A stretch of 33,000 nucleotides of DNA, from positions 1 through 33,000 of IMG/VR virus record IMGVR_UViG_3300031957_003831. One strand, written 5' to 3'. A program made the position numbers and the translations under genes. Each line of letters begins with the position of its first letter. The stretch's first letter is position 1. Below the pieces are notes generated by a model. It did no database searches. It was not told the DNA's origin and saw only the letters and a program-made list of their open reading frames with translations. Of the stretch, positions 14,894-23,411 are shown piece by piece. The DNA is from a virus.

Positions 14894-16219
14894 ATGAGTG
14901 ACATCAACGACCTGCGCCGCGCCCGGAAGGCTGCGGCGGACGACATGCAGGCCCGCGCCGACGCGCTGACCGCGCTCGAGGACCAGGAGGGCGCGGAAGA
15001 GACCGCGCTCGCGGCGGCGCAGGCCGCCTTCGACACCGCCAAGGCCGCCTTCGAGAAGGCCGACCGGCAGGTGAAGCGGGCCGAGGAGGTCGAGGCCTCG
15101 CGCGCTGCAGCCGCACAACCCGAGCCGGGCGCCGAAGCGAACGGCGGGCAGGGTGCCACCGCACCCGCGCAGCCCAAGGAGAAGGGGCTCCAGTTCGGTG
15201 CCATGCTGCGCACGTTGGCAGCAGCGGGCGGCAACCTCCACACCGCCCGCATGATCGCCGAGGAGAACGGCCAGAGCGGGCTCTTCGCCGTCGGGCAGAA
15301 CCTCTCCTCGGGCGAGGCCGGTGGCTTCCTGGTCCCCGAGGACGTGAGCTCGGAGGTGATCGAGCTGCTGCGCCCCGCGAGCGTCGTCACCGCCATGGGC
15401 CCGCGCATCGTGCCGCTGCCCAACGGTAACCTGACGCAGAACCGCCGCGCCTCGGGTGCCAGCTTCGGCTACGGCGACGAGACCTCGGACGCGCCGGTCA
15501 CCGGCTACAGCTACGGGCAGATGAAGCTCTCGGCCAAGAAGATGCGGGGCATCGTGCCGATCTCCAACGATCTCATGCGCGCGGCCTCCACCTCGGTCGA
15601 CCGCATGGTGCGTGACGATGCCATCGCCGATGCCGCCCAGATTCAGGACCGCTACTTCCTGCGCGGCGCGGGCACCGAGTTCGCGCCCAAGGGCCTGCGC
15701 TACCAGCTCGTCGGTACGCCGGCGGCGGCGACCAACATCCTCGCCATGACCGCGGGCCCCGACCTGCAGACCGTCACCAGCGATCTCGGCCGCATGGAGC
15801 TGGCGCTCGCCAATGCCAACGTGCCCTACAACGGCGCGCACTGGATCATGTCGCCGCGCACCGCGATGTACCTCACGAACCTGCGCGACGGGAACGGCAA
15901 CCTCGCCTTCCCCGAGATGCAGTCGGGCCAGCTGCGCCGCAAGCCCGTGCATGTCACCACCGAGATCCCGTCGAACCTCGGCGGTGGCGGCGACGAGTCC
16001 GAGATCATGCTGGTGCACCCGATGCACGTGGTGATCGGCGAGCACATGGGCATCACAATCGCCATGTCCGACCAGGCCGCCTACCGCGACAGCAACGGCG
16101 AACTGCAATCGGCCTTCAGCCGCGACGAGACGCTGATGCGCATGATCATGCAGCATGACCTCGGGCTGCGGCACCTGCCGGCCGTCGCCGTGCTGACCGG
16201 CGTCACCTGGGCCGACTGA
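14894..16219 (+). CDS. Major capsid protein, HK97 fold
   Basis: Main shell protein (441 aa). Residues about 1-75 form a charged coiled coil (ADDMQARADALTALEDQEG ...) and 76-100 a Gly/Pro/Ala-rich linker; together they act as the delta scaffold domain that the upstream S49 protease would remove. The shell domain follows, with typical segments: SGEAGGFLVPEDVSSEVIEL, ASGASFGYGDETSDAP, KMRGIVPISNDLM, and an A domain containing HWIMSPRTAMYLTNLRDGNG. The start at 14894 has GAGGAG eight bases upstream. A short GC hairpin (14798-14815, followed by TTGTCTT) lies in the leader. Confidence 0.94.
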   Translation: MSDINDLRRARKAAADDMQARADALTALEDQEGAEETALAAAQAAFDTAKAAFEKADRQVKRAEEVEASRAAAAQPEPGAEANGGQGATAPAQPKEKGLQFGAMLRTLAAAGGNLHTARMIAEENGQSGLFAVGQNLSSGEAGGFLVPEDVSSEVIELLRPASVVTAMGPRIVPLPNGNLTQNRRASGASFGYGDETSDAPVTGYSYGQMKLSAKKMRGIVPISNDLMRAASTSVDRMVRDDAIADAAQIQDRYFLRGAGTEFAPKGLRYQLVGTPAAATNILAMTAGPDLQTVTSDLGRMELALANANVPYNGAHWIMSPRTAMYLTNLRDGNGNLAFPEMQSGQLRRKPVHVTTEIPSNLGGGGDESEIMLVHPMHVVIGEHMGITIAMSDQAAYRDSNGELQSAFSRDETLMRMIMQHDLGLRHLPAVAVLTGVTWAD

Positions 16220-16281
16220 GCCCCGTAGGCGGCGGGCAGTTCCGTCCGCTGCCACCTCCCTTTCTCAGAAGGACGAAGACC

Positions 16282-16737
16282 ATGATCCAGATGAAAGACA
16301 TCGGCGCGCTCATCAAAGCCCTGCGCGCCGCCGGCAACGCCGCGCTGACCGCCGGCGGCGCGGGCGACAACACCGCCGTGCCCGGCGTGATCCTTGATCG
16401 CGCGGCCATCGGCATGCCGCAGTCGGGGCTGCTCGCCATCCCCTTCACCGCCACGCTGGCGGCGGGTGAGACCCTCTCGGTCACCTACACGGTCGCGGAG
16501 GGCGAGGCGGCGGACCTCTCGGACGCGGCGACGCTGGTGACCGGCACCGTGGCGGCCGCGACCGGGCCCACGGGCGGCGGCACCGTCACCGGCTGTCTCG
16601 AACTCGACGTGAAGCTCCGCGCGGGCGGGCGCTACGTGCGGGTGAGCTACACGCCCGACCTCAGTGCCGCGGACACCGACACCGCCGCGCTCTCGGCGCT
16701 GCTGATCTGCGGCGGCATGGACCGCCTGCCGCAATGA
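16282..16737 (+). CDS. Probable head decoration or head-associated protein
   Basis: A 151-residue protein directly after the capsid gene. After a short N-terminal helix (IGALIKALRAAGNAAL) it is mostly beta: Gly/Thr/Val-rich strands (GLLAIPFTATLAAGETLSVTYTV, in pieces) and RYVRVSYTPDLS. Position and composition suit a capsid-decorating protein, but I do not recognise a family. AGAAGGACG precedes the ATG and the stop overlaps the next start. Confidence 0.6.
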   Translation: MIQMKDIGALIKALRAAGNAALTAGGAGDNTAVPGVILDRAAIGMPQSGLLAIPFTATLAAGETLSVTYTVAEGEAADLSDAATLVTGTVAAATGPTGGGTVTGCLELDVKLRAGGRYVRVSYTPDLSAADTDTAALSALLICGGMDRLPQ

Positions 16738-17006
16738 AGGTGGTGATCTTCACCCGGCCGCACCTCATGTACCAGAGGGGCGAGACCGCGGGCTTCGCCG
16801 ACGATCACGCGCAGACGCTGATCAAGGCGGGGGTCGCGCGCGACCCGAACGTACCGGTTCCGGCCTCGGCGACCGAGGTGCAGCCGGATGCGGACGCCGC
16901 CGAGCCGCAGGGCAAGGACGGTGACGAGGGGGCAAATGGCGGGGACAAGGCTGCCGCCGCCCCGTCCGAGCCCGGGGCGCCGCCCGCCCAGGGCAAGCGC
17001 AAGTAA
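16734..17006 (+). CDS. Small head-region protein with disordered tail
   Basis: Ninety residues. The first 45 form a compact segment (MKVVIFTRPHLMYQRGETAGF ... LIKAGVA) resembling the short proteins that often follow capsid genes in Rhodobacterales phages; the rest is Ala/Pro/Gly/Asp-rich and surely disordered, ending GKRK. Function unknown. Starts at an ATGA overlap with the preceding gene. Confidence 0.6.
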   Translation: MKVVIFTRPHLMYQRGETAGFADDHAQTLIKAGVARDPNVPVPASATEVQPDADAAEPQGKDGDEGANGGDKAAAAPSEPGAPPAQGKRK

Positions 17007-17021
17007 CGGCAGGCTGGGCGT

Positions 17022-17594
17022 ATGCGATACATCGGGGAAGATCCCCTGCCGCTGGCGGTGTCGGCCCAGGCCTTCGCCGCCGCGGTGCACGGGGTGGTGA
17101 CGGAAGAAGAGACGCCATCGCTCGAGCTGCTGCTCGGCGCGGCGCAGGATGTCGTCACCACCGCCACCAACGTGCCAGCCTCGCCCGGCCTCTACGAGTT
17201 CACCTACCCGGTCCACGACTGGCGGCGCTGGTGGTTCCCGTGCCGACCCGTCACCTCGGTCGCGGCCATCGCGGTGACCGACGAGACCGGCGCTTATGTC
17301 GATCGGGACATCACCGGGGTGCAGCTCCTGCAGGGGCATGACGAGCCGCAGTTGCTGCTGCCCGAGGGCTGGCTCACGCGGGGCGATGCCGGCGCGGTGG
17401 TGCGGATCCAGGCGCAGGCGGGGGCGGCGCTCTCGCCCGGGCTCTGGCGCGCCATCGTGGCGCTGACCCGCGAGTGGCGCGAGGCCGACATCACCATCTC
17501 GGGCGATCTCGAGCCGCCGCGCGGCTCCTTCGGGGTGCAGCGCCTCATTCGCCAGGCGCGCTACCGCCGCCCGCAGATCTCGGCGGACTGCTGA
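17022..17594 (+). CDS. Head-tail connector, gp6/phiE125 gp8-like
   Basis: Adaptor that would bind below the portal ring (190 aa). The helical N terminus (LAVSAQAFAAAVHGVVTEEE ... LLLGAAQDVVTTATN) followed by a beta insertion (FTYPVHDWRRWWFPCRPVTSV) and a C-terminal helix (SPGLWRAIVALTREWREAD) matches the phiE125 gp8/HK97 gp6 type. Position after the head genes agrees. The N terminus carries no signal peptide. Confidence 0.8.
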   Translation: MRYIGEDPLPLAVSAQAFAAAVHGVVTEEETPSLELLLGAAQDVVTTATNVPASPGLYEFTYPVHDWRRWWFPCRPVTSVAAIAVTDETGAYVDRDITGVQLLQGHDEPQLLLPEGWLTRGDAGAVVRIQAQAGAALSPGLWRAIVALTREWREADITISGDLEPPRGSFGVQRLIRQARYRRPQISADC

Positions 17595-17595
17595 G

Positions 17596-17958
17596 ATGGC
17601 GGGCGGGCGGCTCAACGACCGCATCACCATCCAGCGCAAGGTGCCGGGCAACACGCCCGGCGGCAACACCGTGGTGGGCTGGGCCGACCTCGAGCTGACC
17701 GCCGGCACGCCGCTCACGCTCTGGGCGGACATGAATGAGGATCCGGGCACCGAGGCGCTGGTGGCGGGCCGCAACGAGGCCACGCGCCGGGCGACGGTGC
17801 GGCTGCGGGTCAGCCCCGCCGCGCGCGAGATCACCGCGGCCGACCGGCTCGTCGCGCGCGGTGCCGTCTGGAAGATCCGCAGCGCCCCGGCGCAGGCGCC
17901 CGAGCGCGCGGACCTGCTGGTGCTGCTCTGCGAGGAATGGATCAGGCCGCCAAACTGA
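17596..17958 (+). CDS. Head closure / head-tail joining protein
   Basis: A 120-residue beta-rich protein of the SPP1 gp16/phage head-tail adaptor type. The N terminus AGGRLNDRITIQRKV is characteristic, as are W-A-D-M and the later RRATVRLRVSPAAREITAADRL and VWKIRSAP strands (each a separate strand). It caps the connector and seals packaged DNA before the tail joins. It begins one base after the previous stop. Confidence 0.8.
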   Translation: MAGGRLNDRITIQRKVPGNTPGGNTVVGWADLELTAGTPLTLWADMNEDPGTEALVAGRNEATRRATVRLRVSPAAREITAADRLVARGAVWKIRSAPAQAPERADLLVLLCEEWIRPPN

Positions 17959-17968
17959 GGAGAGTACC

Positions 17969-18328
17969 ATGTCGGTGGAAGGTGCGGACCGTGTCCGGCG
18001 CAAGCTCGACAAGCTCAAGGACCGCGTGGCGCAGGCCATGAGCGATGCGAACCAGAAGAACGGCGAGGACATCCTGCGGGTCGCGAAGATCCTGGTGCCG
18101 GTGGGGGCTGACGTCGAGGGCGACGGCCACGAGCGCGGCAAGATCACCGGCGAGCGGCGCGCCGACGGCAGCTACCTGCTCGACTTCGGGCCCAAGTCCA
18201 GGGTGATCGAGGGCGACCGCGGCCCGCGGCCCTTCGTCAACCCGGCGCTCTCGGTGACCCGCAAGCGTCGCGCGTCCCGCGCCCGGCGGGCCATCAACAA
18301 GGCGGTGAAGGAGAGCTTCCATGGCTGA
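17969..18328 (+). CDS. Tail-junction protein, HK97 gp10-like
   Basis: A 119-residue protein that starts with a charged helix (GADRVRRKLDKLKDRVAQAM), then an RVAKILVPV segment, a beta region (GSYLLDFGPKSRVIEGD) and PFVNPALSVTR, the usual ending of the HK97 gp10 family of tail completion proteins. The start at 17969 (AGGAGAG upstream) is far better than in-frame alternatives. Overlaps the next gene by 8 bp. Confidence 0.82.
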   Translation: MSVEGADRVRRKLDKLKDRVAQAMSDANQKNGEDILRVAKILVPVGADVEGDGHERGKITGERRADGSYLLDFGPKSRVIEGDRGPRPFVNPALSVTRKRRASRARRAINKAVKESFHG

Positions 18329-18734
18329 CGGGCCCGCGACGCTCCTGCAGGCGGCGCTGATCGCGGCGCTGCGGGCCGATCCCGAGGTCGCGGCGCTGGC
18401 CACCGGCGGGGTCTACGACGAGCCGCAGGAGCACGTGGACTTTCCCTACGTCCACTTGGGCCGCCTCGACGGGGCCGCGCTGCGCATCGGCTGCCACACC
18501 GACGACGACATCGCCTTCAGCGTCGAGTGCCAGTCGCAGACCGCCGCCGGCCGCGAGCAGGTGGTGGCGCTGGCGCATGCGGTGCGGGTGGCGCTCGACG
18601 GGGTCGAGGTCGGGCTTCCCGGGCTCACGCTCGACTGGTGCGACTACCTGACGACCGTCGTGACCCGGGCGCGCGACGGCGAGATCTACACGGCGGTGGT
18701 GGCCTTCGAGGCCTCGCTCGGCGTGGCCGCGTAA
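18321..18734 (+). CDS. Tail completion protein, DUF3168 (gp17-like)
   Basis: A 137-residue protein with the DUF3168 pattern: N-terminal helix LLQAALIAALRADPEVAALA, then GVYDEPQEHVDFPYVHLG, a strand FSVECQSQTAAGREQVVALA and a C-terminal strand TAVVAFEASL. Members of this family (SPP1 gp17) complete the tail end that docks to the head. Confidence 0.85.
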   Translation: MADGPATLLQAALIAALRADPEVAALATGGVYDEPQEHVDFPYVHLGRLDGAALRIGCHTDDDIAFSVECQSQTAAGREQVVALAHAVRVALDGVEVGLPGLTLDWCDYLTTVVTRARDGEIYTAVVAFEASLGVAA

Positions 18735-18791
18735 CGCCCTTCGGCAAGGCGACCCGGGCGGCAGCCCATCTTCCGTTCACAGGAGGCCATC

Positions 18792-19229
18792 ATGGCAAAA
18801 CAGAAGGGGCGCACGCTCCTGATCAAGCTGAGCAACGGCGAGGAGACGCCGAGCTTCGAGGTGCTCTGCGCCCTGACCACGAAGACGCTCACCATCAACA
18901 ACGAGGAGATTGACGTGACCACCGCCGATTGCACGGCACCGGGCGGGCCGCTCTGGACCGAGGTGCTCGACGGCGCCAAGCGCGTGTCCTTCACCGGCCA
19001 GGGGATCTCGAAGAAGGAGAATGCCGAGGCGCGGCTGGCCACGGTCGCGATGTCGAGCCCGCCGGTGGTGGCGGCCGAGGTCGTGGTGCCGAACTTCGGC
19101 ACCTTCGCGGGCGCGTTCTTCATCCAGTCGAGCGGGTTCGGCGGCGAGCAGTCGGGTGGCGTGACCTTCGATCTGACCGCGGCCTCGAACGGTCCGGTCA
19201 CCTTCACCGCCGAGGCACCGACGCCGTGA
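18792..19229 (+). CDS. Major tail (tube) protein, TP901-1-like
   Basis: Tail tube subunit (145 aa). Typical segments are KGRTLLIKLSNGE at the N terminus, VLCALTTKTLTINNEEIDVTT (first long strand pair, in parts) and the closing VTFDLTAASNGPVTFTAE. Such proteins stack as hexamers to build the siphovirus tube. AGGAGGCC just upstream of the ATG is a strong ribosome-binding site, as expected for the most abundant tail protein. Confidence 0.85.
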   Translation: MAKQKGRTLLIKLSNGEETPSFEVLCALTTKTLTINNEEIDVTTADCTAPGGPLWTEVLDGAKRVSFTGQGISKKENAEARLATVAMSSPPVVAAEVVVPNFGTFAGAFFIQSSGFGGEQSGGVTFDLTAASNGPVTFTAEAPTP

Positions 19230-19633
19230 GCATCGCGCAGACCGGCGCCTATGAAGAGGAGGTGGGCGGTAGGTCCCGCCGCCTCCTGCTGCGCAACCGC
19301 GAGATCGAGCGCTTCGAGGCGCAATACGATGTCGGCATCTTCGAGCTCTGGGACCAGCTCTTTGGCCGCGGCGGTCGGGCCCCGCAGGCGCGGCATGTTC
19401 GCGACCTCGTGGCTCTGGCACTGGTGGGCGGGGGCATGTCCGACCGCGCCGCCGAGGACCTGGTGGCGAAGCTGCCGCCCTCGGAGAACATGCGGCTTCG
19501 CCAGATCGCGCAGCGCGTGCTCGGGGTGGCGTTCATCCCGGCCGTTCTCGGCGAGGACAAAAAAAAAGCGGATGGATCGGGCGCGGACGCGAGCGCCCCG
19601 CCAGCCACTACGGCGCCCGCGAGCGGATCCTGA
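19226..19633 (+). CDS. Tail assembly chaperone, short form (gpG-like)
   Basis: A 135-residue chaperone-type protein placed, as in lambda, between tube and tape measure genes. It starts with GTG overlapping the previous stop (GTGA). The helical body (RLLLRNREIERFEAQYDVGI ... DLVALALVGGG ... NMRLRQIAQRVLGVAF) resembles the tail assembly chaperone group that includes the gene-transfer-agent gp10-type proteins. After the body it reads through AAA AAA AAA and adds a low-complexity tail rich in Ala, Gly, Ser and Pro up to 19633, typical of a sequence not selected in this frame. Confidence 0.8.
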   Translation: MSIAQTGAYEEEVGGRSRRLLLRNREIERFEAQYDVGIFELWDQLFGRGGRAPQARHVRDLVALALVGGGMSDRAAEDLVAKLPPSENMRLRQIAQRVLGVAFIPAVLGEDKKKADGSGADASAPPATTAPASGS

Positions 19634-19800
19634 ACATCTGCGGCGCCATGAACCGGCTGCCGGCCGAGATCCGGGCGCTGACGCCCGAAGAGACGACATT
19701 GCTGGTCGCGGCCTGGAACGAGGCGCAGCGGGAGGCCTCGGGCGCGGTCGCGCCGCCGAGCGAGGAAGAGTACGAGGAGCTGGTGAAGCGATATGGCTGA
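19226..19800 (+). CDS. Tail assembly chaperone fusion by -1 frameshift (gpGT-like)
   Basis: At the nine-A run (19559-19567) a -1 shift leads from the GTG-started frame into a frame that stays open for 77 codons to TGA at 19798-19800. The joined tail reads SGWIGRGRERP ... GARERILNICGAMNRLPAEI ... EELVKRYG and has a normal, helical, charged composition, unlike the low-complexity zero-frame tail. This is the arrangement of lambda gpG/gpGT, whose fusion guides tape measure folding. The downstream part alone (ATG at 19648) lacks a ribosome-binding site. Its end overlaps the tape measure start by 8 bp. Confidence 0.75.
19559..19568 (+). promoter_or_regulatory. Programmed -1 frameshift slippery sequence
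   Basis: Nine A followed by G (zero frame AAA AAA AAA GCG) allows tRNA-Lys to re-pair after slipping back one base. It is the longest A-run in this GC-rich region and lies exactly between the two chaperone frames. Confidence 0.75.
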
Positions 19801-22078
19801 CGAAGAACTCGAGCGCATCACGATCCTCCTGCAGGCGCGGGACCGGGATTTTGCCCGCGCCATGGATCGCAACAACAAGCTGATCGCCAGGCTCCAGCGC
19901 GACGCGGGTCGGAACACCTCGAAGATGGCGCGCGACATCGACAGCAACCTCAGTAAGGCGGCGGCGAGCGTGGGCGCACTCGGCAAGGCCTTCGTGGCAG
20001 GCGCCGCGGCCACGGCGGTGGGAGTGCTGACCTCGAACCTGACGCAGGGCGTGCGCGCGGTGGCCCAGATCGGCGACGAGGCGCGGCGCTCGGGCCTGGG
20101 CGTCGAGGCCTTCCAGGCGCTGGGATACGTCGCCACCCAGTCGCGGATCCCGATCGACGCGCTGGTCGATGGCATGAAGGAGCTGAACCTGCGCGCCGAC
20201 GAGTTCATCGTCACCGGCAAGGGTCCGGCGGCGGAGGCCTTCGCGCGGATCGGGCTCGGGGCGGCGGACCTCGAGCGCAAGCTCGAAGCGCCCGAGGAGC
20301 TGCTGCTCGAGATCATCGGGCGGATGAAGGATCTCGACCGCGCCGCCCAGATCCGGGTCGCCGACGAGATCTTCGGTGGCACGGGCGGCGAGCGCTTCGT
20401 CGAGCTGCTGGCGCGCGGCGAGGACGGCATGCGCGCCATGATGCAGGAGGCCCGCGAGATGGGGCTGGTCATGGAGGCCGAGCTGGTCGCCAAGGCGCAG
20501 CGCATCGACGCCGAGTTCTCGCGGCTCATCGAGCGCTCCTCGACCTGGGCCAAGGGGTTGGCGGTGGCGCTCGCGGATCTGCCCTTCGACGTGGTCGAGA
20601 CCCGCCTGCGCGAGATCTTCCCCGACGAAGGCGAGGGCCGGGCGATCCTCGGCGACGAGATCTACGACCGGCTCGCCGAGGTCACCGACCTGGCCGACGA
20701 GCAGGTCGAGGGGCTGCGGCGGCTCGCTGCGGAGTATGGCCGTCTCGGTGAGGAGGCGGACCGGCTGCGACCGTCGCTCGACCAGGCGGTGCTCTCGCTG
20801 ATGGCGCTGGGGGAACGTGACGCGGCCGCCGCGATCATGGCGGCACGCGACCGCATGGGCGAGCTCAATGAGGGGTTGCAGGACGGCACGGTCGGCGCCG
20901 AGGACTTCCGGGCGGGTATGGTCGAGGCGACCGGGCAGGCGGAGGCCGCGCTGGCAGGGCTCGAGGAGATCGACCGCGCGACCTTCTCTGGCGTGATCTC
21001 GCAGGTGGGCGCACTGGCCCGCTCGCTGGCCGAGGCCGCGGCCCGGGCCGCCGAGGTCCGGCGCAGCCTGCCGGGCGGCACGCTCGAGACCACGCCCATG
21101 CCCGGGGAGCCGGTGGCGGCCGAGCTGCCGCCGGGGCGGTATGCGCCGACCAGCTCGCAGCGGCCGCAGATGCCGGACGTCGACTTCAGCTTTGGCGTGC
21201 CCGACGGGCCGAAGGGCGGCGGCGCGCCCGGCGGCGGTGGCTCGGAGAAGCAGAGCGACTGGGAACGCGAGCTCGAGCGCACCCGCGAGGAGATCGCCCG
21301 GCTCGAGGCTGAATCCGCCTCGCTGCTGGTGGTGGCCGAGTACGGCACCGAGCTCGGTGATGCGATGGAGTATGCGCGCAAGCGCGCGGAGCTGCTCTAT
21401 GCTGCACAGCAGTCCGGCCTCGAGATCACGCCCGAGCTGACCGCGCAGATCGACGAGCAGGCGATGGCCTGGATGCGCGCCTCGCTCGAGGCCGATGCCC
21501 ATGCCGACCGGCTCGAGCAGCTGCAGGACCGGGCCGAGCGTGGGGCGGATGCGATGACGGATCTCTTCATGAGCATCTTCGACGGCTCGATGTCGGCCAA
21601 AGACGCGGTGCTGCAGCTCATCGCCGAGATCCTGCGGGCGCAGGCGATGGAGGGGTTCAGAACGCTGGCGGCTGCCGGGGGCGGCGTGACCGGCTGGCTG
21701 GGCGGTCTGCTCGCCAATGCCAGGGGCAACGCCTTCTCCACCGGATCCGTGGTGCCCTTCGCCAAGGGCGGGGTCTTCGACAGCCCGACCTACTTCCCGA
21801 TGGTCGGGGGCCGCACGGGCGTTCTGGGCGAGGGGCTCGACGACGAGGCGATCCTGCCCCTGCGGCGCGGTTCCGACGGCAAGCTCGGGGTGCGGGCGCA
21901 GGGCAGTGGCAAGGGTAGGAACATCACGCTGAACCCGGTCTTCCAGGTCGATGCCCGCGGCGCGCAGCGCGGGGCGGCCGAAGAGTTCGCGATGCAGCTG
22001 CGTCGTGCCTATCCGCAGCTCATGCAGGATGCGGTGAAGGCGGTGCGCAAGGAAAGCCTGGAGACCCGCTTCTCATGA
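19793..22078 (+). CDS. Tail tape measure protein
   Basis: Sets tail length and is later ejected with the DNA (761 aa). Long helical stretches dominate (residues 1-350 and 480-590), with a hydrophobic Ala/Gly segment at about 64-85 (ALGKAFVAGAAATAVGVLT) and a glycine/proline-rich hinge at about 420-480. The C terminus carries GGVFDSPTYFPMVGGRTGVLGE and EAILPLRRGSDGKLGV, a signature seen at the end of lambda-type tape measures. Using the common estimate of about 0.15 nm per residue, the tail would be near 110 nm; this is inference. Confidence 0.92.
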   Translation: MADEELERITILLQARDRDFARAMDRNNKLIARLQRDAGRNTSKMARDIDSNLSKAAASVGALGKAFVAGAAATAVGVLTSNLTQGVRAVAQIGDEARRSGLGVEAFQALGYVATQSRIPIDALVDGMKELNLRADEFIVTGKGPAAEAFARIGLGAADLERKLEAPEELLLEIIGRMKDLDRAAQIRVADEIFGGTGGERFVELLARGEDGMRAMMQEAREMGLVMEAELVAKAQRIDAEFSRLIERSSTWAKGLAVALADLPFDVVETRLREIFPDEGEGRAILGDEIYDRLAEVTDLADEQVEGLRRLAAEYGRLGEEADRLRPSLDQAVLSLMALGERDAAAAIMAARDRMGELNEGLQDGTVGAEDFRAGMVEATGQAEAALAGLEEIDRATFSGVISQVGALARSLAEAAARAAEVRRSLPGGTLETTPMPGEPVAAELPPGRYAPTSSQRPQMPDVDFSFGVPDGPKGGGAPGGGGSEKQSDWERELERTREEIARLEAESASLLVVAEYGTELGDAMEYARKRAELLYAAQQSGLEITPELTAQIDEQAMAWMRASLEADAHADRLEQLQDRAERGADAMTDLFMSIFDGSMSAKDAVLQLIAEILRAQAMEGFRTLAAAGGGVTGWLGGLLANARGNAFSTGSVVPFAKGGVFDSPTYFPMVGGRTGVLGEGLDDEAILPLRRGSDGKLGVRAQGSGKGRNITLNPVFQVDARGAQRGAAEEFAMQLRRAYPQLMQDAVKAVRKESLETRFS

Positions 22079-22833
22079 GCGTGAACGTCTATGCCTGGCC
22101 ACCGGTCTCGCTGACCGGCTGGTCCTGGACCGTCTCCGACCCGGTGGAGCGCAGCGAGTCCCTGCTGACCGGCGCATCCTACCTCTCGGCGGCGAAGCGC
22201 CGCCGGCGGGTGGCGACGATGGATGTCTCGGGGGTGAGCCGCAACCGCATGGGCGCGGGCTACATGGAAAGCCTCAAGGTCTTCCTGCAGGGCGGGCTGA
22301 ACCTGGTGCGGCTGCGCTCCATGCCGATCTCGCTTATCACCCGCCACAGCGTCGAGGACCGCCAGTCGGTCCCGATGCTGTGGTCCGATTCTGGCGACGA
22401 TCTCGACTGGACCGCTGGCGAGGCCGAGCTCCTCTGGTACTCCGGCACGATCCTGACCGGCAACACGGGCACCGATGCCGCGGGCTTCGCGACCGTGACC
22501 GTCGAGGGCCTGCCGCCGAACGCGGTGGTGGCGCGGCCGAGCGAGTTCCTGACCATCTTCGCAGGCGCGGGGGATGCCATCGGTGTCACGGTGCGGATCG
22601 TCACGGCGGCGGTCTCCGACGCCAGTGGCGTCGCCGTCGTGCGGGTGTTCGAGAGCCCCGGCGCCTTCACCGGGGCGCGCGTCAACCTCGGGACCTGCGA
22701 CACCGCCGTGTTCCGCCCGGTCGACATGCCGACGCCGCCGCAGATGCTGGGCGCCGACTGGATCTACACCTGGGAGTTCCGCGAGGTCTTCGCGGAAGAG
22801 GTGGGCGGCTTCGAGGAGATCGCCCCGTGGTGA
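22075..22833 (+). CDS. Tail-tip protein, probable distal tail component
   Basis: A 252-residue beta-rich protein following the tape measure. Features: WPPVSLTGWSWTVSDPVERS at the start, an RRVATMDVSGV strand, a central Gly/Thr/Val-rich domain (about 120-205) and a C-terminal strand WIYTWEFREVFAEEVGG that resembles the ends of distal tail or baseplate-like subunits. Position predicts a hub or tip protein. The family is not certain. Overlaps the tape measure by ATGA. Confidence 0.6.
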   Translation: MSVNVYAWPPVSLTGWSWTVSDPVERSESLLTGASYLSAAKRRRRVATMDVSGVSRNRMGAGYMESLKVFLQGGLNLVRLRSMPISLITRHSVEDRQSVPMLWSDSGDDLDWTAGEAELLWYSGTILTGNTGTDAAGFATVTVEGLPPNAVVARPSEFLTIFAGAGDAIGVTVRIVTAAVSDASGVAVVRVFESPGAFTGARVNLGTCDTAVFRPVDMPTPPQMLGADWIYTWEFREVFAEEVGGFEEIAPW

Positions 22834-23411
22834 TCGCGCGCGACATCCTTCCCGAGACGCTGGCGGCCATCAGCAATCCCGCGGGCTTCTTTCCCATCGT
22901 GCTCTTCTTTGTCGACTGGCCCGGAGATCCGTTCCATGCCCACACCAACCTCGGCACCGTCACCTGGGACGGCCACGACTGGGCCGGGGTCGGCAAGATC
23001 GCGGGCCTGTCGCTGCCCGGCGACGGGGTCGGCATGGCGGCGCAGGAGGCGTCGCTGTCGCTGCTGGGTCTCGGCGACGAGCTCGACGCCCATCTCTTTG
23101 TCGATGCGCGGGACCGCGACGCGGTGATCTACTTCGGGGCCGTCACCGCACGTGACGGCGCCACGCTGGTCGGCGAGCCGTTCCCGGTGTTCACCGGCAC
23201 CATCAACGGTCTGCGGGATCTGACCGAGGCCAATGCCATGGGCCGAACGCGCGGCGTGCAGGCGCCGCTGTCGTCGGGGCCCTCGCAGCGCGCCCGCTCG
23301 ACCGCCTTCCACAGCTTCGAGGACCAGTCGGCGAACTTCCTTGGCGATACCGCCGGGCGACTGCTGATCAATTCCGACCGCGAGGGGCTGCGGCTGAGAT
23401 GGCCGGCGTGA
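22827..23411 (+). CDS. Tail-tip protein, unknown family
   Basis: A 194-residue protein likely to be part of the tail hub. It includes VTWDGHDWAGVGKIAGLSLP, the LSLLGLGDELDAHLF segment, PFPVFTGTINGLRDL and a C-terminal RSTAFHSFEDQSANFLGD; this strand-loop pattern with a polar DQ...GD ending recurs in tip proteins of alphaproteobacterial phages. It starts with GTG at 22827 (GAGGAG eight bases upstream) or at the adjacent GTG at 22830, which would form a GTGA overlap. No enzyme motif is seen. Confidence 0.6.
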   Translation: MVIARDILPETLAAISNPAGFFPIVLFFVDWPGDPFHAHTNLGTVTWDGHDWAGVGKIAGLSLPGDGVGMAAQEASLSLLGLGDELDAHLFVDARDRDAVIYFGAVTARDGATLVGEPFPVFTGTINGLRDLTEANAMGRTRGVQAPLSSGPSQRARSTAFHSFEDQSANFLGDTAGRLLINSDREGLRLRWPA

